Positions 44,904 to 55,038 of a stretch of 64,000 nt of DNA are shown here, piece after piece. The DNA lies in contig OX637409.1 in the NCBI GenBank assembly GCA_951799425.1, positions 10,264,960-10,328,959 on the forward strand, in the 5' to 3' direction. The notes under the pieces were generated by a model. The model saw nothing but the letters and a program-made list of their open reading frames with translations. It was not told the origin of the DNA and made no database searches. Each line of letters opens with the position of its first letter. Position 1 is the first letter of the stretch. The position numbers and the translations under genes were made by a program. Source of the DNA: Ilex aquifolium (Eukaryota > Streptophyta > Magnoliopsida > Aquifoliales > Aquifoliaceae).

Positions 44904-47056
44904 TGTAACGCCCCCAAAACCACCCTGGACGGCATTACATATTAAAACCATTTACATCATGAGAGCACTAAGATAAACTCTTCATAAATAAGACTCCATA
45001 AAAATCATTCATAACATTTACATCATTATCCCAAAAGAATATGTCATATTTGGCCTTTACATTTCAAAAATCAACTAATGTAGCGCAGCGGAATTAACAA
45101 AAGAAAACTAGACTTCACAAGGTTCAAAATGAATATCCTAGTCTAGAACAAAAGTAAGCGACATCTCTAGATGTCCCACTCGGGATCCAAGTATCCCTCT
45201 AGTGAAGCCTCTCCATGGCCCGGTTCATTAGCACCGAGCTCATCCTCTGGCACCAAATCTGAAAAATGTTCAACTGTAAGGGGTGAGCACGAAGCTCTGT
45301 AGAAAAATCCTCCCAAACCCAAACAAGGTTTAGAAAAGTATATAGAACGGTAGGTCTCATTTCACAAATAACATATATAATATTTGAAGTAAAACGAAGA
45401 AATTTAAACAAATCTCAAGTTTAAGCCGTAACAATAATCAAGTGAAAGGTTAAGGTAACTTTCATAACAATATACCATTTCTAACTTTAAGCCATTTAGG
45501 AAGGGCGCCTTCTGATGCATTGTCCCATACCAATGCACCGGCCAAGACGATCCAACCCATCATCCCATGTATATTGGTTCATCCTCGTACCATGTATGTT
45601 GATTGCTTCTCATGAATCTACCCAACGATTATACCTAGTCCACCAATCACCATCACAATCACAAACACTTTAGGAAAGGGCGTCTACCATCCCAATGGCA
45701 GTGACGAGTCCCTTCCCAGGAAAAGTATACCATCCCTTGTTCGAACTCCAGTGAACGATAGTGGTCGCATAACCAAATGACAATCCACTACAAGTGTTAG
45801 GAAACCATCTCATCCCCACTGGGATAGACTAACCTCTAACACTCTACGGCATCTCTCGAAGGCAATCCAAGTCCATCACAACAACCATACAAATGAGGAA
45901 ACCAAAATATTCTCAATTCACCAACAATTCCAAATAAATACAAAATCCAAAATTTCTAATTTTACAAACATATCTAAAAAATCCCCAAATTTAAAATGTG
46001 ACAATTTCAATAACCCATTTTAAGAAAAATACAAGGGATCATTCCACTTCATTTTATCACTCAACACAAAGCACTATAGTTTCGAAATCAATAATAAAAG
46101 AAGAATTTTAGAAGAAAATCCATCACTCTCCAAAACTAGGGTTTTAAAGCAAGCAAAGAGATTTCATGGGTATTCAACCCTCACTTTGTTCAAATCATGT
46201 AATCTTTACAAAAAGACCAAGAGAGGATGATTTCATTTCATATATATCACATTTATAGGCAAAACATGTATATATATATCAATACCCTAAGCCTCAATGA
46301 AAGAATTTGAGAAGAACCCCCTACCTTCTTCTTCCTTAGTATTCTTGAAAAACTTGAAGTTTTGATCTTCTTCAATGTGTAAATCCTCCCTTGATTCTTG
46401 TGTTTTCCCCTTCTTTTCTCCTCTCTAAGTCTTCCTAGGGTTAGAAATGTTGAAATGATGCAAAGAGAGGTGTCCTTATGTATTTATAGGGTGAGAAATG
46501 ATCTCTTGTACGCGATTTATGAAACCCAGATTCGTCATTGGCGTTCGAACGTCATTGGCGTTCGAACGGTCGTTGCTCCCAGCACTTTTGTTTTTCCATC
46601 AGACAAGAGTACTGGAACGCACTTTCGTTCGAACGTTTATTCACGTTCGAACGTCGATTCACGTTCGAACGTCGATTCACGTTTCTGCTGCAACTTCCAG
46701 TGAAGTTTTGGCCTATTTAGAGATTGATTTGGAAAATTTTCGTGAAATAATCTTTTGTAGCCCTGGAAGTATTCTATCTATTTTCAAAATTTCAGAGCCA
46801 ACGGACATTAGAATAAAAAGTTATGATCAAAATACTAGGAAGTGTCCAAAATCCTTTCTACCCAAGTTTTCTCTTAAATGTGCTTTTATTCCGAAAATCT
46901 TCCTAGCTTCTAATACATACCCTATTACACCGCCTAACATTTTTATTTCTACTTTTCAAATCTACCAAATTCAAACACACATCACTACGCATATCCCACA
47001 ACAATTATTTACTATATATCTATATACATATATAAAAGAAAATGCGGGGTGTTACA
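44904..47056 (-). mobile_element. Solo LTR S5, target duplication AGATC
   Basis: 2153 bp, plus strand TGTAACGCCCC to GCGGGGTGTTACA, flanked by AGATC at 44899-44903 and 47057-47061. Minus-strand promoter with five perfect CGTTCGAACG copies (46542-46671) and TATAAATA at 46481-46488. Close relative of S1 and the CHR-E LTR. Frames such as 46498-47064 are shadows. Confidence 0.92.
46542..46671 (-). promoter_or_regulatory. CGTTCGAACG array of S5
   Basis: Perfect copies start at 46542, 46559, 46626, 46644 and 46662, with an AGTACT-type module at about 46573-46614. Gap to the TATA box is 53 bp. Confidence 0.75.
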
Positions 47057-48032
47057 AGATCTGATATGATGCTCACTTTATCTCCAAAACTATCATTTCT
47101 GAACTGCCGGTTATTTATGAAGATTTTAAGAATATAGGAATAAGACAAATTCTTAATGCAAGAGGATGGTTACATTATGTTAGATTATCTGTTCCTGCCT
47201 ATCACTATTTAGTTCATGAATTTTATAGTAATACTAATATAATTGGGGAAAGAAAATTGCGTGTATTCGTAAGGGGTATTGTTTTTCAAGTTACACCGGC
47301 TATTATAGCTGATTTTTTTCGACCCATGCAAAGACCAAAGAACCCACAATATCCGTACACTGAATTACCTGATTTGAATGTCATAGGAAGAGAAGTAACG
47401 GGTAATCCAGAATTTTTTTGGGGTAGACCAAACAAATATGTAAAACAAGGGGATTTAACAGACAAATACCGCATTCTGAATTTGATAACAGTGTACAGTT
47501 TGCTACCTCGAGCCCAAAAGAATCAAATTTATACAGAGCAAGCTTATTTCTTATATGCATTTGGAATGGGACACACAATTGACTTGCCATACTTAATCAT
47601 GGACCAAATGATACTTGCCGTGGATAAAAAGAAACCATCACTCCCATATGCTATGTTAGTTTCTCAGCTATGCAGGAACGAAGGTGTAATCATTAATCCA
47701 ATATGGAAGACAGTTGACCATCTTGGAGCATTGGATAAAACTTTATTGAAAAAAAGTCATGGAGGACAACTGGTAGATCAACCTGAAGCACCACCGACAC
47801 CACAAGATGAACCATTCCAAATACCTGAAGAATTTTCCCACAAGAACAACAACAGCCACAAGAGGATCAACCATACATATCAGTGGATGACAGAACTGAA
47901 AGAAAAATCTTACTTGAGATGGAGACCAATATTACTCAGATCAATAGACGCATGAATGAATATGACTAGAATCAAGCTGAGCTTTTAAAGATATTTAGAG
48001 ATTACTTCGAAGCAGGATCTTCTACTTCCTAA

Positions 48033-48822
48033 ACAGACTGGAGATTCTACAAAACAATTTGCTTTCTTTCACTCATCTTTTACATTATGCACTTTTACTT
48101 TATGCACTTAAATTTTAAGTTACTTTATGTTTTAACCATGCTATTTGTTTTGAACTTCTGTGTGTTTAACTAGTTTTTGATAATTAATATGAAACTCATG
48201 TTAATTCCGTTAGGAGGATTATTTCATATAATTTACAGTTTAATTAGGTTAATATTCGTATACTTTGTGAGAACAACCTTAATCTGATCACGCGGGATTT
48301 TCATATTTTAGTTGTATATTATCTTAATATTTTTGTTTGAACTTATTCTGTTACAACACGAATATATTTTTTTATTTCAGAAACCTTGTGAAATATTACA
48401 CTCTTTACATATTTAGTGGAGATATATAACCAATTGAAGAATTTGAGTCAATCTTCTTTGGAGAGATATTCTACATCTACTCAAATAAACATCTTCGATT
48501 CTACGGTAAACTTTCTTTCAATAATCTCATTAATTTTGTCTTGATTAGCATTTGTTAGATTATATTATTAGCATTATCCTTAAAATTCTTTTATGTAGGA
48601 TTAATACAGATGAATAATTTCTGAAAAATGATCTTAGGCCATTTTTGATAATCTTTGAGCCTTAACCATTTCTTTTACAAAATTATATCCTTAGTCAACC
48701 ATGATTGAGCCTAAAAGAGTATAAATTCTTTTCATGAAACCCAAAAAATACCCGAGCCACATGAAAATAGATTAAACCTACTTTTTGCTATCTAATTTTC
48801 TTACATCCTCTTTTAAATCAGT
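48033..48822 (+). other. ATH-C 3' region upstream of ORF3
   Basis: About 790 bp of AT-rich non-coding DNA sharing short blocks with ATH-B 20357-21204 (TGATCTTAGGCCAT, TTGAGCCTTA, TATCTAATTTTCTTACATCC). Confidence 0.5.
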
Positions 48823-49101
48823 ATGATACCAAAAAAAAAAAAAAAAACAAAAGGAGAAGAAAACAAAACAGTGAAAAGAAAAGAAAAGAGTATTGGCTAT
48901 TCAAAGAAAAGAAAAAACAGAAAGAAAATAGCCAAGAAAGTGAAAAATGGAAAAATAAAAAGGATGAATATGCAAAGTCTTAGAAAACTAAGAAGAGGTG
49001 TGCCACAATACAAAGAAAGGGTAGCTTTTGAATCCCATAGACATCATTTCTTAAACCCTAAACCAATGGCCACATTACAACCCAAAGAAAGTCTTTTTTG
49101 A
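48823..49101 (+). CDS. ATH-C ORF3, short lysine-rich frame
   Basis: 92 codons from MIPKKKKKTKGEEN, starting in an A-homopolymer. KKRKNRKKIAKKVKN resembles a nuclear localisation signal. Shares start, middle and end with ATH-B ORF3; here the frame runs further (RHHFLNPKPMATLQP). Whether it is translated is unknown. Confidence 0.4.
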   Translation: MIPKKKKKTKGEENKTVKRKEKSIGYSKKRKNRKKIAKKVKNGKIKRMNMQSLRKLRRGVPQYKERVAFESHRHHFLNPKPMATLQPKESLF

Positions 49102-49778
49102 TTCCAGAAATTATCTATCTATATTAATCCTATCAACCCAAAACAGGAGAATGTTGATAATATGTCTAATATAGTGTTGATATCCAGTCATGAGATTATG
49201 TCAAATTTCAATTTTATTCAGATACCCGTTCTTCAGATATACTACATGTGATATTATTTGTTTTGTTAACAATATTCTAATCACATGTAACAATTGAGAG
49301 AATAGTTACTATAACATATGTGTATTCTTTGCTGAGAGTATTTCAGGAAAGGATTGACATCAAGACTACCATGAAAGATGGTAATATTTCTTGAGTGATT
49401 TTTGAAACAAAAGAAATCAGTACACACACACACAAATTTTTTTATAAAAATATATAGATAATGTTACAACTAACGTGTGTTACTCTTATAGTGATCAGAA
49501 AAAGGAAGCATTGTAACAATGCACATAAATATTGATTTAATTTTAGTTGTGAAAAATATGAGTTATAAACTCCTAACTACTGAAGTTTGTAGGCAGCTTC
49601 ACTGAAAACCTTCACGAGACAAAACTCGTCCACTAGGGATCACCTAGGGGTTTAACGGCTTGTTGTATATGCTAAATGTAATCGTGAAAAAATCTACGAA
49701 AATAATGTTACTTCTATTATGTTTATTTTGTGAAATAATTTTTATAATTTATGTTTACTAGGGACTAGTAAAGTTTAT
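49102..49778 (+). other. ATH-C 3' untranslated region
   Basis: No coding frame. Contains a CA microsatellite (about 49423-49434) and a block shared with ATH-B upstream of the polypurine tract (CACGAGACAAAACTCGTCCA at about 49612). Confidence 0.55.
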
Positions 49779-49789
49779 GTTGGGGGGTG
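49779..49789 (+). other. Polypurine tract, ATH-C
   Basis: GTTGGGGGGTG immediately before the 3' LTR start TGATTAACCC. Confidence 0.8.
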
Positions 49790-51640
49790 TGATTAACCCT
49801 AATTAGTGTGTAATCGAAAATGATTAATTAATTAACTTGGTAAGATAAAATAATTAAATATTATGAATTAAGATTTGTGCATAAATTAAAGTTTTAAATA
49901 CTTTATGTTTGAATTTCAGGGTCTAATACAGAAATACAGGATAATATGAGGTAAATTTGCAAAGCTGGAAACAATGAAGGACCAAAGTGTAAAAATGACA
50001 CATGGAAGCTCCAGCCTGCGACACGTGCCCCTGCTACAAGACACCAGGAACACCAAGCCTATGACACATGCCCCTACTACAAGGCCTCACCATCCGGATG
50101 GTAGGGGACGGCCAAGCATGGTGGCTTGGTTTTAAATCTCCACCTCGTGCTTCATTTTTCCTATAAATAGGCCTCCCTCCTTCCTTTCTATAAGGCCGGC
50201 CACCCCAAAGCCAAAGAGAGAAAGAAAAAGAGAAAGAAAGAAAGAAAGAAAAAAAGGAAAAGTGAAAGAGCAAATCTTAGCCGGTCAGTTCTTCACCGAT
50301 ATTCTGTATTTCTACATTTCTGTTTAGTCTTCCTATTCGGATAGTTGAACTACCGCCACTTTGTTGTTTTAATTAATAATAAGAGTGTTTGTGTTTCAAG
50401 TGTTCCTTGTGAAAGAAGTTTTAGAGTTTGTATTTTCATTTCAGTTATAATGACGAATACCCGCACTCCTTGCTTGTTAGTAGCAATGGGGCGTGAGTAG
50501 TCGTTTATACCATTCGGTGAAGGGTGAACATATGTATATTATCGGTTAGATTATAAAAATGCTGATGTTTTATATTTATCTATATATGTACTATATGCTT
50601 CATGGATGATACAACGATGTACGTAGTTTTGGTGCTGTGCCTGGAATTATGTCATCGGTGCATCATCAACCTGCCAGTTAAACAACCACGGTGTTCCTAT
50701 CGGTATGGCTTGTCCTCCACTGGAACGCTGAGGATGTTCTACTGATGCATGGTACAAAACCTAAATGATCATCATGAATGGCTTGTCCTTCTGGGTTATT
50801 AGGGTTGTTTAATTACTATATATAACTATATTGCCAGTCTAACAACCACGGTGTTCCTATCGGTATGGCTAGTCCTCCACCGGAAAGCTGAGGATGTTTA
50901 AATGGTATATATATTATCATAGATGACCTATTGGGTAATTCAAGTATTCCTCATGAATGACTTGGCCTTCTGGTTCACTCGAATTAGTCAATTGACACAT
51001 CTATAACCAGCTAACCTAAGAAGTTGTTGTGTTATGACTAATACCACCAGCTAACCTAAGAAGTTGCTGAGTTATGGTTTATTATATACGCACTTATTAT
51101 CACTAGACAATTGAATAATTCAAGTATTCCTCATGAAAGGCTTGTCCTTCTGGTGTGCTTGGATTAATCAATTGTCGTGAATATAATCAGCTAACCTAAG
51201 AAGTTGCTGTGCTAGAACTAATATCACCAGCTAACCTAAGAAGTTGTTGTGTGATGGTTTATATACATCAGACCTACCGGTTGACTTGCTAATAACATGG
51301 AAGTTAATTACTGTAAGGTAGCATTTTCAGTATTTAACCGATATAAAGCATATGGAATCCACTAAACTAAAGGGTATCTTTTATATTATTGTCATTAACA
51401 AGCTTATCTCTGCATTTAATTTAAAGTAGACTAGTTATCAATCTAAGCTCACATCACAAGCTATCAACTGTTATAATGCTTTAAACAAACTTTAATGTTT
51501 TTGTTTTTATTTTAAATTCTAAGTTACTCAAACTCTTTGTGGGATCGATATTTGGACTTAAACCGAGAAAACTACAATTTGACCACTTATACTTGGGTGT
51601 ATAATTAATATAATTCAGATCACAAAAAAGTGTCGAATCA
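49790..51640 (+). repeat. ATH-C 3' LTR
   Basis: 1851 bp, complete. Palindrome ACCATCCGGATGGT at 50089-50102, TATAAATA at 50162-50169, GAAA-rich tract about 50215-50262. The R/U5 part has dispersed subrepeats: AACAACCACGGTGTTCCTAT (50681 and 50840), AATTCAAGTATTCCTCATGAA (about 50938 and 51117), and CAGCTAACCTAAGAAGTTG (about 51008, 51050, 51188 and 51230). Confidence 0.9.
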
Positions 51641-51690
51641 ATAGTGGCGGCCCGACGATGATCCTTATAATTAATATAATTCAGACCACT
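51641..51690 (+). pseudogene. ATH-A ORF2 remnant after ATH-C
   Basis: ATAGTGGCGGCCC resumes the reading cut at 13355; ATH-B ORF2 has the same bases at 20099-20111. It is followed by a near repeat of the ATH-C LTR end (TATAATTAATATAATTCAGA), then truncated LTR. Most of the ORF2 tail and the ATH-A 3' region is gone. Confidence 0.65.
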
Positions 51691-52262
51691 TATAATCCTT
51701 TGCAAGTACTCCAGCTAGATCTTCATGAATAACTTTCAATCTTCATCATCATTTTGCTTCAACTAAGAATGGAATACTAACATCATGGTTGAATGTCTTG
51801 TAGAAACACTTGCTTATTTGTAGACGGGTTGAGTCTCGACACAGACAATTCTTGTAAATCTCTACAAAGACATCGGAACTATACTCTTAATTCTCACAAT
51901 CCATTTTTATCTTTCGATTAACTTTATGTTGACATAGGAGTTAATTGAGTTCCCAAGCATAAGTATAACAACCGGATGATTGACTACATGTCCAGATCCT
52001 CGAGCTAAAGGGTGACTTTTACTTTTGAGATTATATTATATTTTGTCTAGAAAATCCTCTTGGAAAGAATTTGATATTCTATTCAATAAAATCCATAAAC
52101 ATCATAATTTTAAATCTTAAGGGTTCCAATTACTTTGGTCTCTATCACTACTTACTTCGAAACACCAACATTAGTTTCTTGTGGATTCGACTCTGGACTT
52201 AACCGGATTATTACTATAACATGACCACCTGCACTTGGGTGTACACATTTCTGATCAAGTCA
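51691..52262 (+). repeat. ATH-A-type LTR fragment (3' part)
   Basis: Matches 4551-5131 along its length and ends GATCAAGTCA at the family LTR terminus. Probably the remains of the ATH-A 3' LTR, or of another copy joined by recombination. Confidence 0.75.
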
Positions 52263-52751
52263 CTGCACATGGCTCAAAGTAGACGAAAAAACTATGCGGA
52301 TAGAAGAAGAAGACCATTGGAATTCCAAGAGGGGGACTATTTGTTCCTCAAGGTGTCAGCCAAAAAGGGAGTGTTTAGATTTGGCAAGAAGGGAAAGTTA
52401 GCCCCAAGGTATACCAGACCATTTGAAGTGATCAAAGTTGTGGGCAAAGTGGCGTATCAACTTAGGTTACCAGCCTAGTTATCAGGGGTACATGACGTGT
52501 TCCATGTGTCAAATTTAAGAAAATGCAAATCTGATACATCGCATGTCGTGGATTTGGAAGGAATTGAAATTCAAGATGGAGTAACATATGAAGAACAACC
52601 GGTGAAGATTCTCGATACCAAGGAGAATGTATTTCGCAATAAAGTAATTCAATTGGTAAAGTTCTTGTGGCAACATCATGGGATAGAGGAAGCTACTTGG
52701 GAACCAGAGCTGGAGATGCGAGAGAAGTACCCTCATTTCATCTATACTTAA
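52263..52751 (+). pseudogene. pol: CHR-F integrase C-terminus
   Basis: One frame with a single TAG (52476-52478). It shows YADRRRRPLEFQEGDYLFLK, a GPFEV-like RPFEVIKVVG and VFHVSNLRKC, and ends in a chromodomain-like LVKFLWQHHGIEEATWEPE. Same family as CHR-E (60262-60660). Confidence 0.85.
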
Positions 52752-52779
52752 GGTAAGTTTCGAGGACGGAACTTTCTTT

Positions 52780-52792
52780 AAGGGGGATGGAT
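52780..52792 (+). other. Polypurine tract, CHR-F
   Basis: AAGGGGGATGGAT directly before the LTR start TGTAAACCC. Confidence 0.8.
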
Positions 52793-55038
52793 TGTAAACC
52801 CTCACATTCTTATCTTTATATAGTAACGTAATTAATTAGAAATTCTCATATATGTAATGATGTAAGCATGAACTAAAAGGATTTCAAGAGTAGAAATAAA
52901 AATGTTAGGTGAGGTAATAGGGTAAGTAGTGGAAGTTATGAAGTATTCTGGAGTTAAAGCACATTTTAGATAGAATTCAGGTAGAAAAGAATTTGACATT
53001 GCACATTTTTACCCTGATGTCCATTTGATCTGAAATTTTTACAGTAGACACTAGACTTCCAGGGCTACAAAAGAGTATTTCACGAAAATTTCCCAAATCG
53101 ACCTCTATATAGGCCAAAACTTCATTGGAAGTTCAGCTAAAAATGGGAGTCCGTTCGAACGTGAATGGATCCGTTCGAACGATAGTTAGTTCCAGTACTT
53201 TTGCGTTTGACAGAACTCTGATGGAAAAGAAAAAGTACTGGGAGCAAGCAACGTTGAATGCCAAAATGATGTTCGAACGTCAAGTAGGTAGTTCGAATTT
53301 CAAGCCTCTAATTCGAACGTGAGGTCGCGATTCTGAGTATTAGATTTGCACCGATTGGACTGTTTTCTCATACTGTAAATATCGAAGGATGTCTTCTCTT
53401 TCCCTATTTTGTCAGTTCTAACCCTAGAGAGTCTTGGAGAGCAAGAAAGAAGAGGAGAAAAACGAGATTAAGGGAAATTTTCACGTTGGAACGGATAAAA
53501 CACACTCGGTTTTCACACAAAACTACGGAATCGAGGTAGGGGATTCTTCTTGAGTTCTTTCATTGAGACTTAGGTTATAATTATGTATGTTTTCAATCTT
53601 CTTGATAATTATATGATAGATATATATGAGGTCTTGGTTTTTTTTTTATCATTGGAACATACTCTTGAACAAAATATATGTTTGGGTTCAAGGAATACTT
53701 GTTCTTGAATTTCCAAAACCCTAGTTTTTCCAAAATACACATTCTATTGTGAAATTCATATGGATTCTTGATTTCTGAATTCCTATTCTTGATTAAATCA
53801 TGTTTTCATCTAATACTGGTTCTTGTTCCAAGAAATTGTGATTTTTTGGTTAAACCCTAGAATTTTGATATCGAAATTGTGAATGTTTTCTTGAGATGAT
53901 CTCTTGCATATTTTAATTTCTTATTACTATAGTATACTGAGAATTGTGAAATTTTGATACTTCAATTGGTAATGAAAATTGTGATTGGTTAAGATTGTGG
54001 TTGTTGAGAAAATTGTGGTTTCATCTTTTGTATGGTTTATTGTGACAGATTTGAATTGCCTTCAAGAGCTGTCGTAGAGTGTTAGAGGTTAGTCTATCCT
54101 AGTGGAGGTGAGATGGTTTTCTAACACTTGTAGTGAATTGTTGTTTGTAAGAGCAACCACTATTGTTCATGTAAGTTCGAGGCTGAGGGATTGTATACCT
54201 TTCCTGGGAAGGATTCATCAATGTCGTGGGAGACGGTATACGCCCTTCCTAAAGTGGTTTGTGGTATGCCCTGTTGGAAATGATTGAGATTGTGTGGTTG
54301 TGATGGGTGAACAAGGTAGAATCGTTGTGTAGATTCCTGAGAAGCAACCAACATACATGGGAATGTGTATGAACCAACATACATGGGAATGGGGATGAAC
54401 CAACATACATGAGAATGATGATGAACCAACATACATGAGAATATGAGATGATGCTACTAAGTTATTTATTGATTGCTTTAATTTCTTGCATGGTTATTCA
54501 TATCATTGATTTATTGTATTCTGTACACTTGAGATTATTACAACTGTCATGGTTTTAATCTCAAAAATTTATATAGGCTATTTTTCAAAGGAGACTTGCC
54601 TTCTTTATATTGTTTTAAAACCTTGTTTGGATTTGAGAGGGATTTTCTGCGGACTTTTGCTCACCCCCTACAACACATTACAGATTTTGGTAGCGAGGAG
54701 GATGTCGAGTTAGATGAGCAGGTTGATCTCGAGAATGGAGAGGGTCAATATGAGGATCCTGAAGTGGAGGCTTAGAGATTCTTCATCTTAGTCTAGATTA
54801 TTTTATTTGAGAGATTTCTACGAAACAATGTTTCAGTTAGTTTTGATTATTCCGCTGCTAGATACTATTTTGTTTTGAATTGTAAGTTGGAGAAGTTTTA
54901 ATGTTTTATTGGCTTTAGCATTTATTCTTTATTAGATGGATGAATGATTGGTTGTTCTAATGGTTATTTTTAGTTACTCTCATGGTTGAATGGTTTGTAG
55001 ATAGTAATGCCTTCCAGGGTAGATTTTGGGGCGTTACA
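52793..55038 (+). repeat. CHR-F 3' LTR
   Basis: 2246 bp, TGTAAACCCTC to GGGGCGTTACA. Array with two perfect CGTTCGAACG copies (53152, 53172) and three decayed ones (near 53270, 53289, 53310), an AGTACT module at about 53193-53241, and a TATA-like TGTAAATA at 53374, 54 bp after the last site. A 27-bp tandem repeat with ACCAACATACATG lies at about 54346-54440. Following bases AAACT. Confidence 0.9.
54346..54440 (+). repeat. 27-bp tandem repeat in CHR-F LTR
   Basis: Four units of about 27 bp, each with AACCAACATACATG then GAATG or GAATATG. Confidence 0.75.

Larger units (their letters stand above)
44763..48032 (+). pseudogene. ATH-C ORF2, plant transposon protein, split by S5
   Basis: First part 44763-44903 (MDSRRRTRGSSSQARRD to NLEQQ), then S5, then 47062 onward. 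Just after the rejoined ATC there is a TGA where CGA (Arg) is expected. The second part includes FKNIGIRQIL, YLVHEFYSNTNIIG, LTDKYRILNLITV, FLYAFGMGHTIDLPYLIM and LLKKSHGG, parallel to ATH-B ORF2. A frameshift near 47840 puts the Gln-rich and coiled-coil tail (RKILLEMETNITQINRR) in another frame, which has a TAG near 47968 and ends at 48032. Confidence 0.8.
13356..51640 (+). mobile_element. ATH-C: Athila-like retrotransposon holding most of the nest
   Basis: Bounded by ATAGT at 13351-13355 and 51641-51645, with the interrupted ATH-A ORF2 matching on either side by comparison with ATH-B. Starts TGATTAACCC, ends GTCGAATCA. 5' LTR start 13356-14161 (interrupted by ATH-B), pol pieces 22776-24094, 35608-36361 and 39099-39888, ORF1 40228-40632, ORF2 44763-48032, basic ORF3 48823-49101, polypurine tract 49779-49789, 3' LTR 49790-51640. 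The rest of its 5' LTR, primer site, gag and protease are missing at the junction near 22775. Confidence 0.85.
3360..52262 (+). mobile_element. ATH-A: Athila-like retrotransposon, outermost of the nest
   Basis: Inferred extent of the outermost Athila-like element. 5' LTR 3360-5131, tRNA-Asp primer site at 5138, gag-pol 5238-10691, accessory ORF1 11314-11724, internal promoter about 12005-12300, ORF2 from 12513, interrupted at 13355/13356 by ATH-C. ORF2 resumes at 51641 after the repeated ATAGT, but only a few codons survive before a 5'-truncated LTR fragment (about 51691-52262) of the same family. All coding parts carry stops and frameshifts, so it is old. The 3' boundary is less certain than the 5' one because the flanking 5-mers differ (ATATA and CTGCA). 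Confidence 0.75.
52263..55038 (+). mobile_element. CHR-F: 3' end of a chromovirus-like element
   Basis: Consists of the integrase C-terminus (52263-52751), polypurine tract (52780-52792) and a full 3' LTR (52793-55038). Everything upstream is missing at the junction with the ATH-A-type LTR. Confidence 0.85.

Noticed and set aside
46498-47064. 188-codon plus-strand frame
   Set aside because: Lies antisense within solo LTR S5; the matching region of CHR-E and S1 is split differently, as expected for non-coding DNA.
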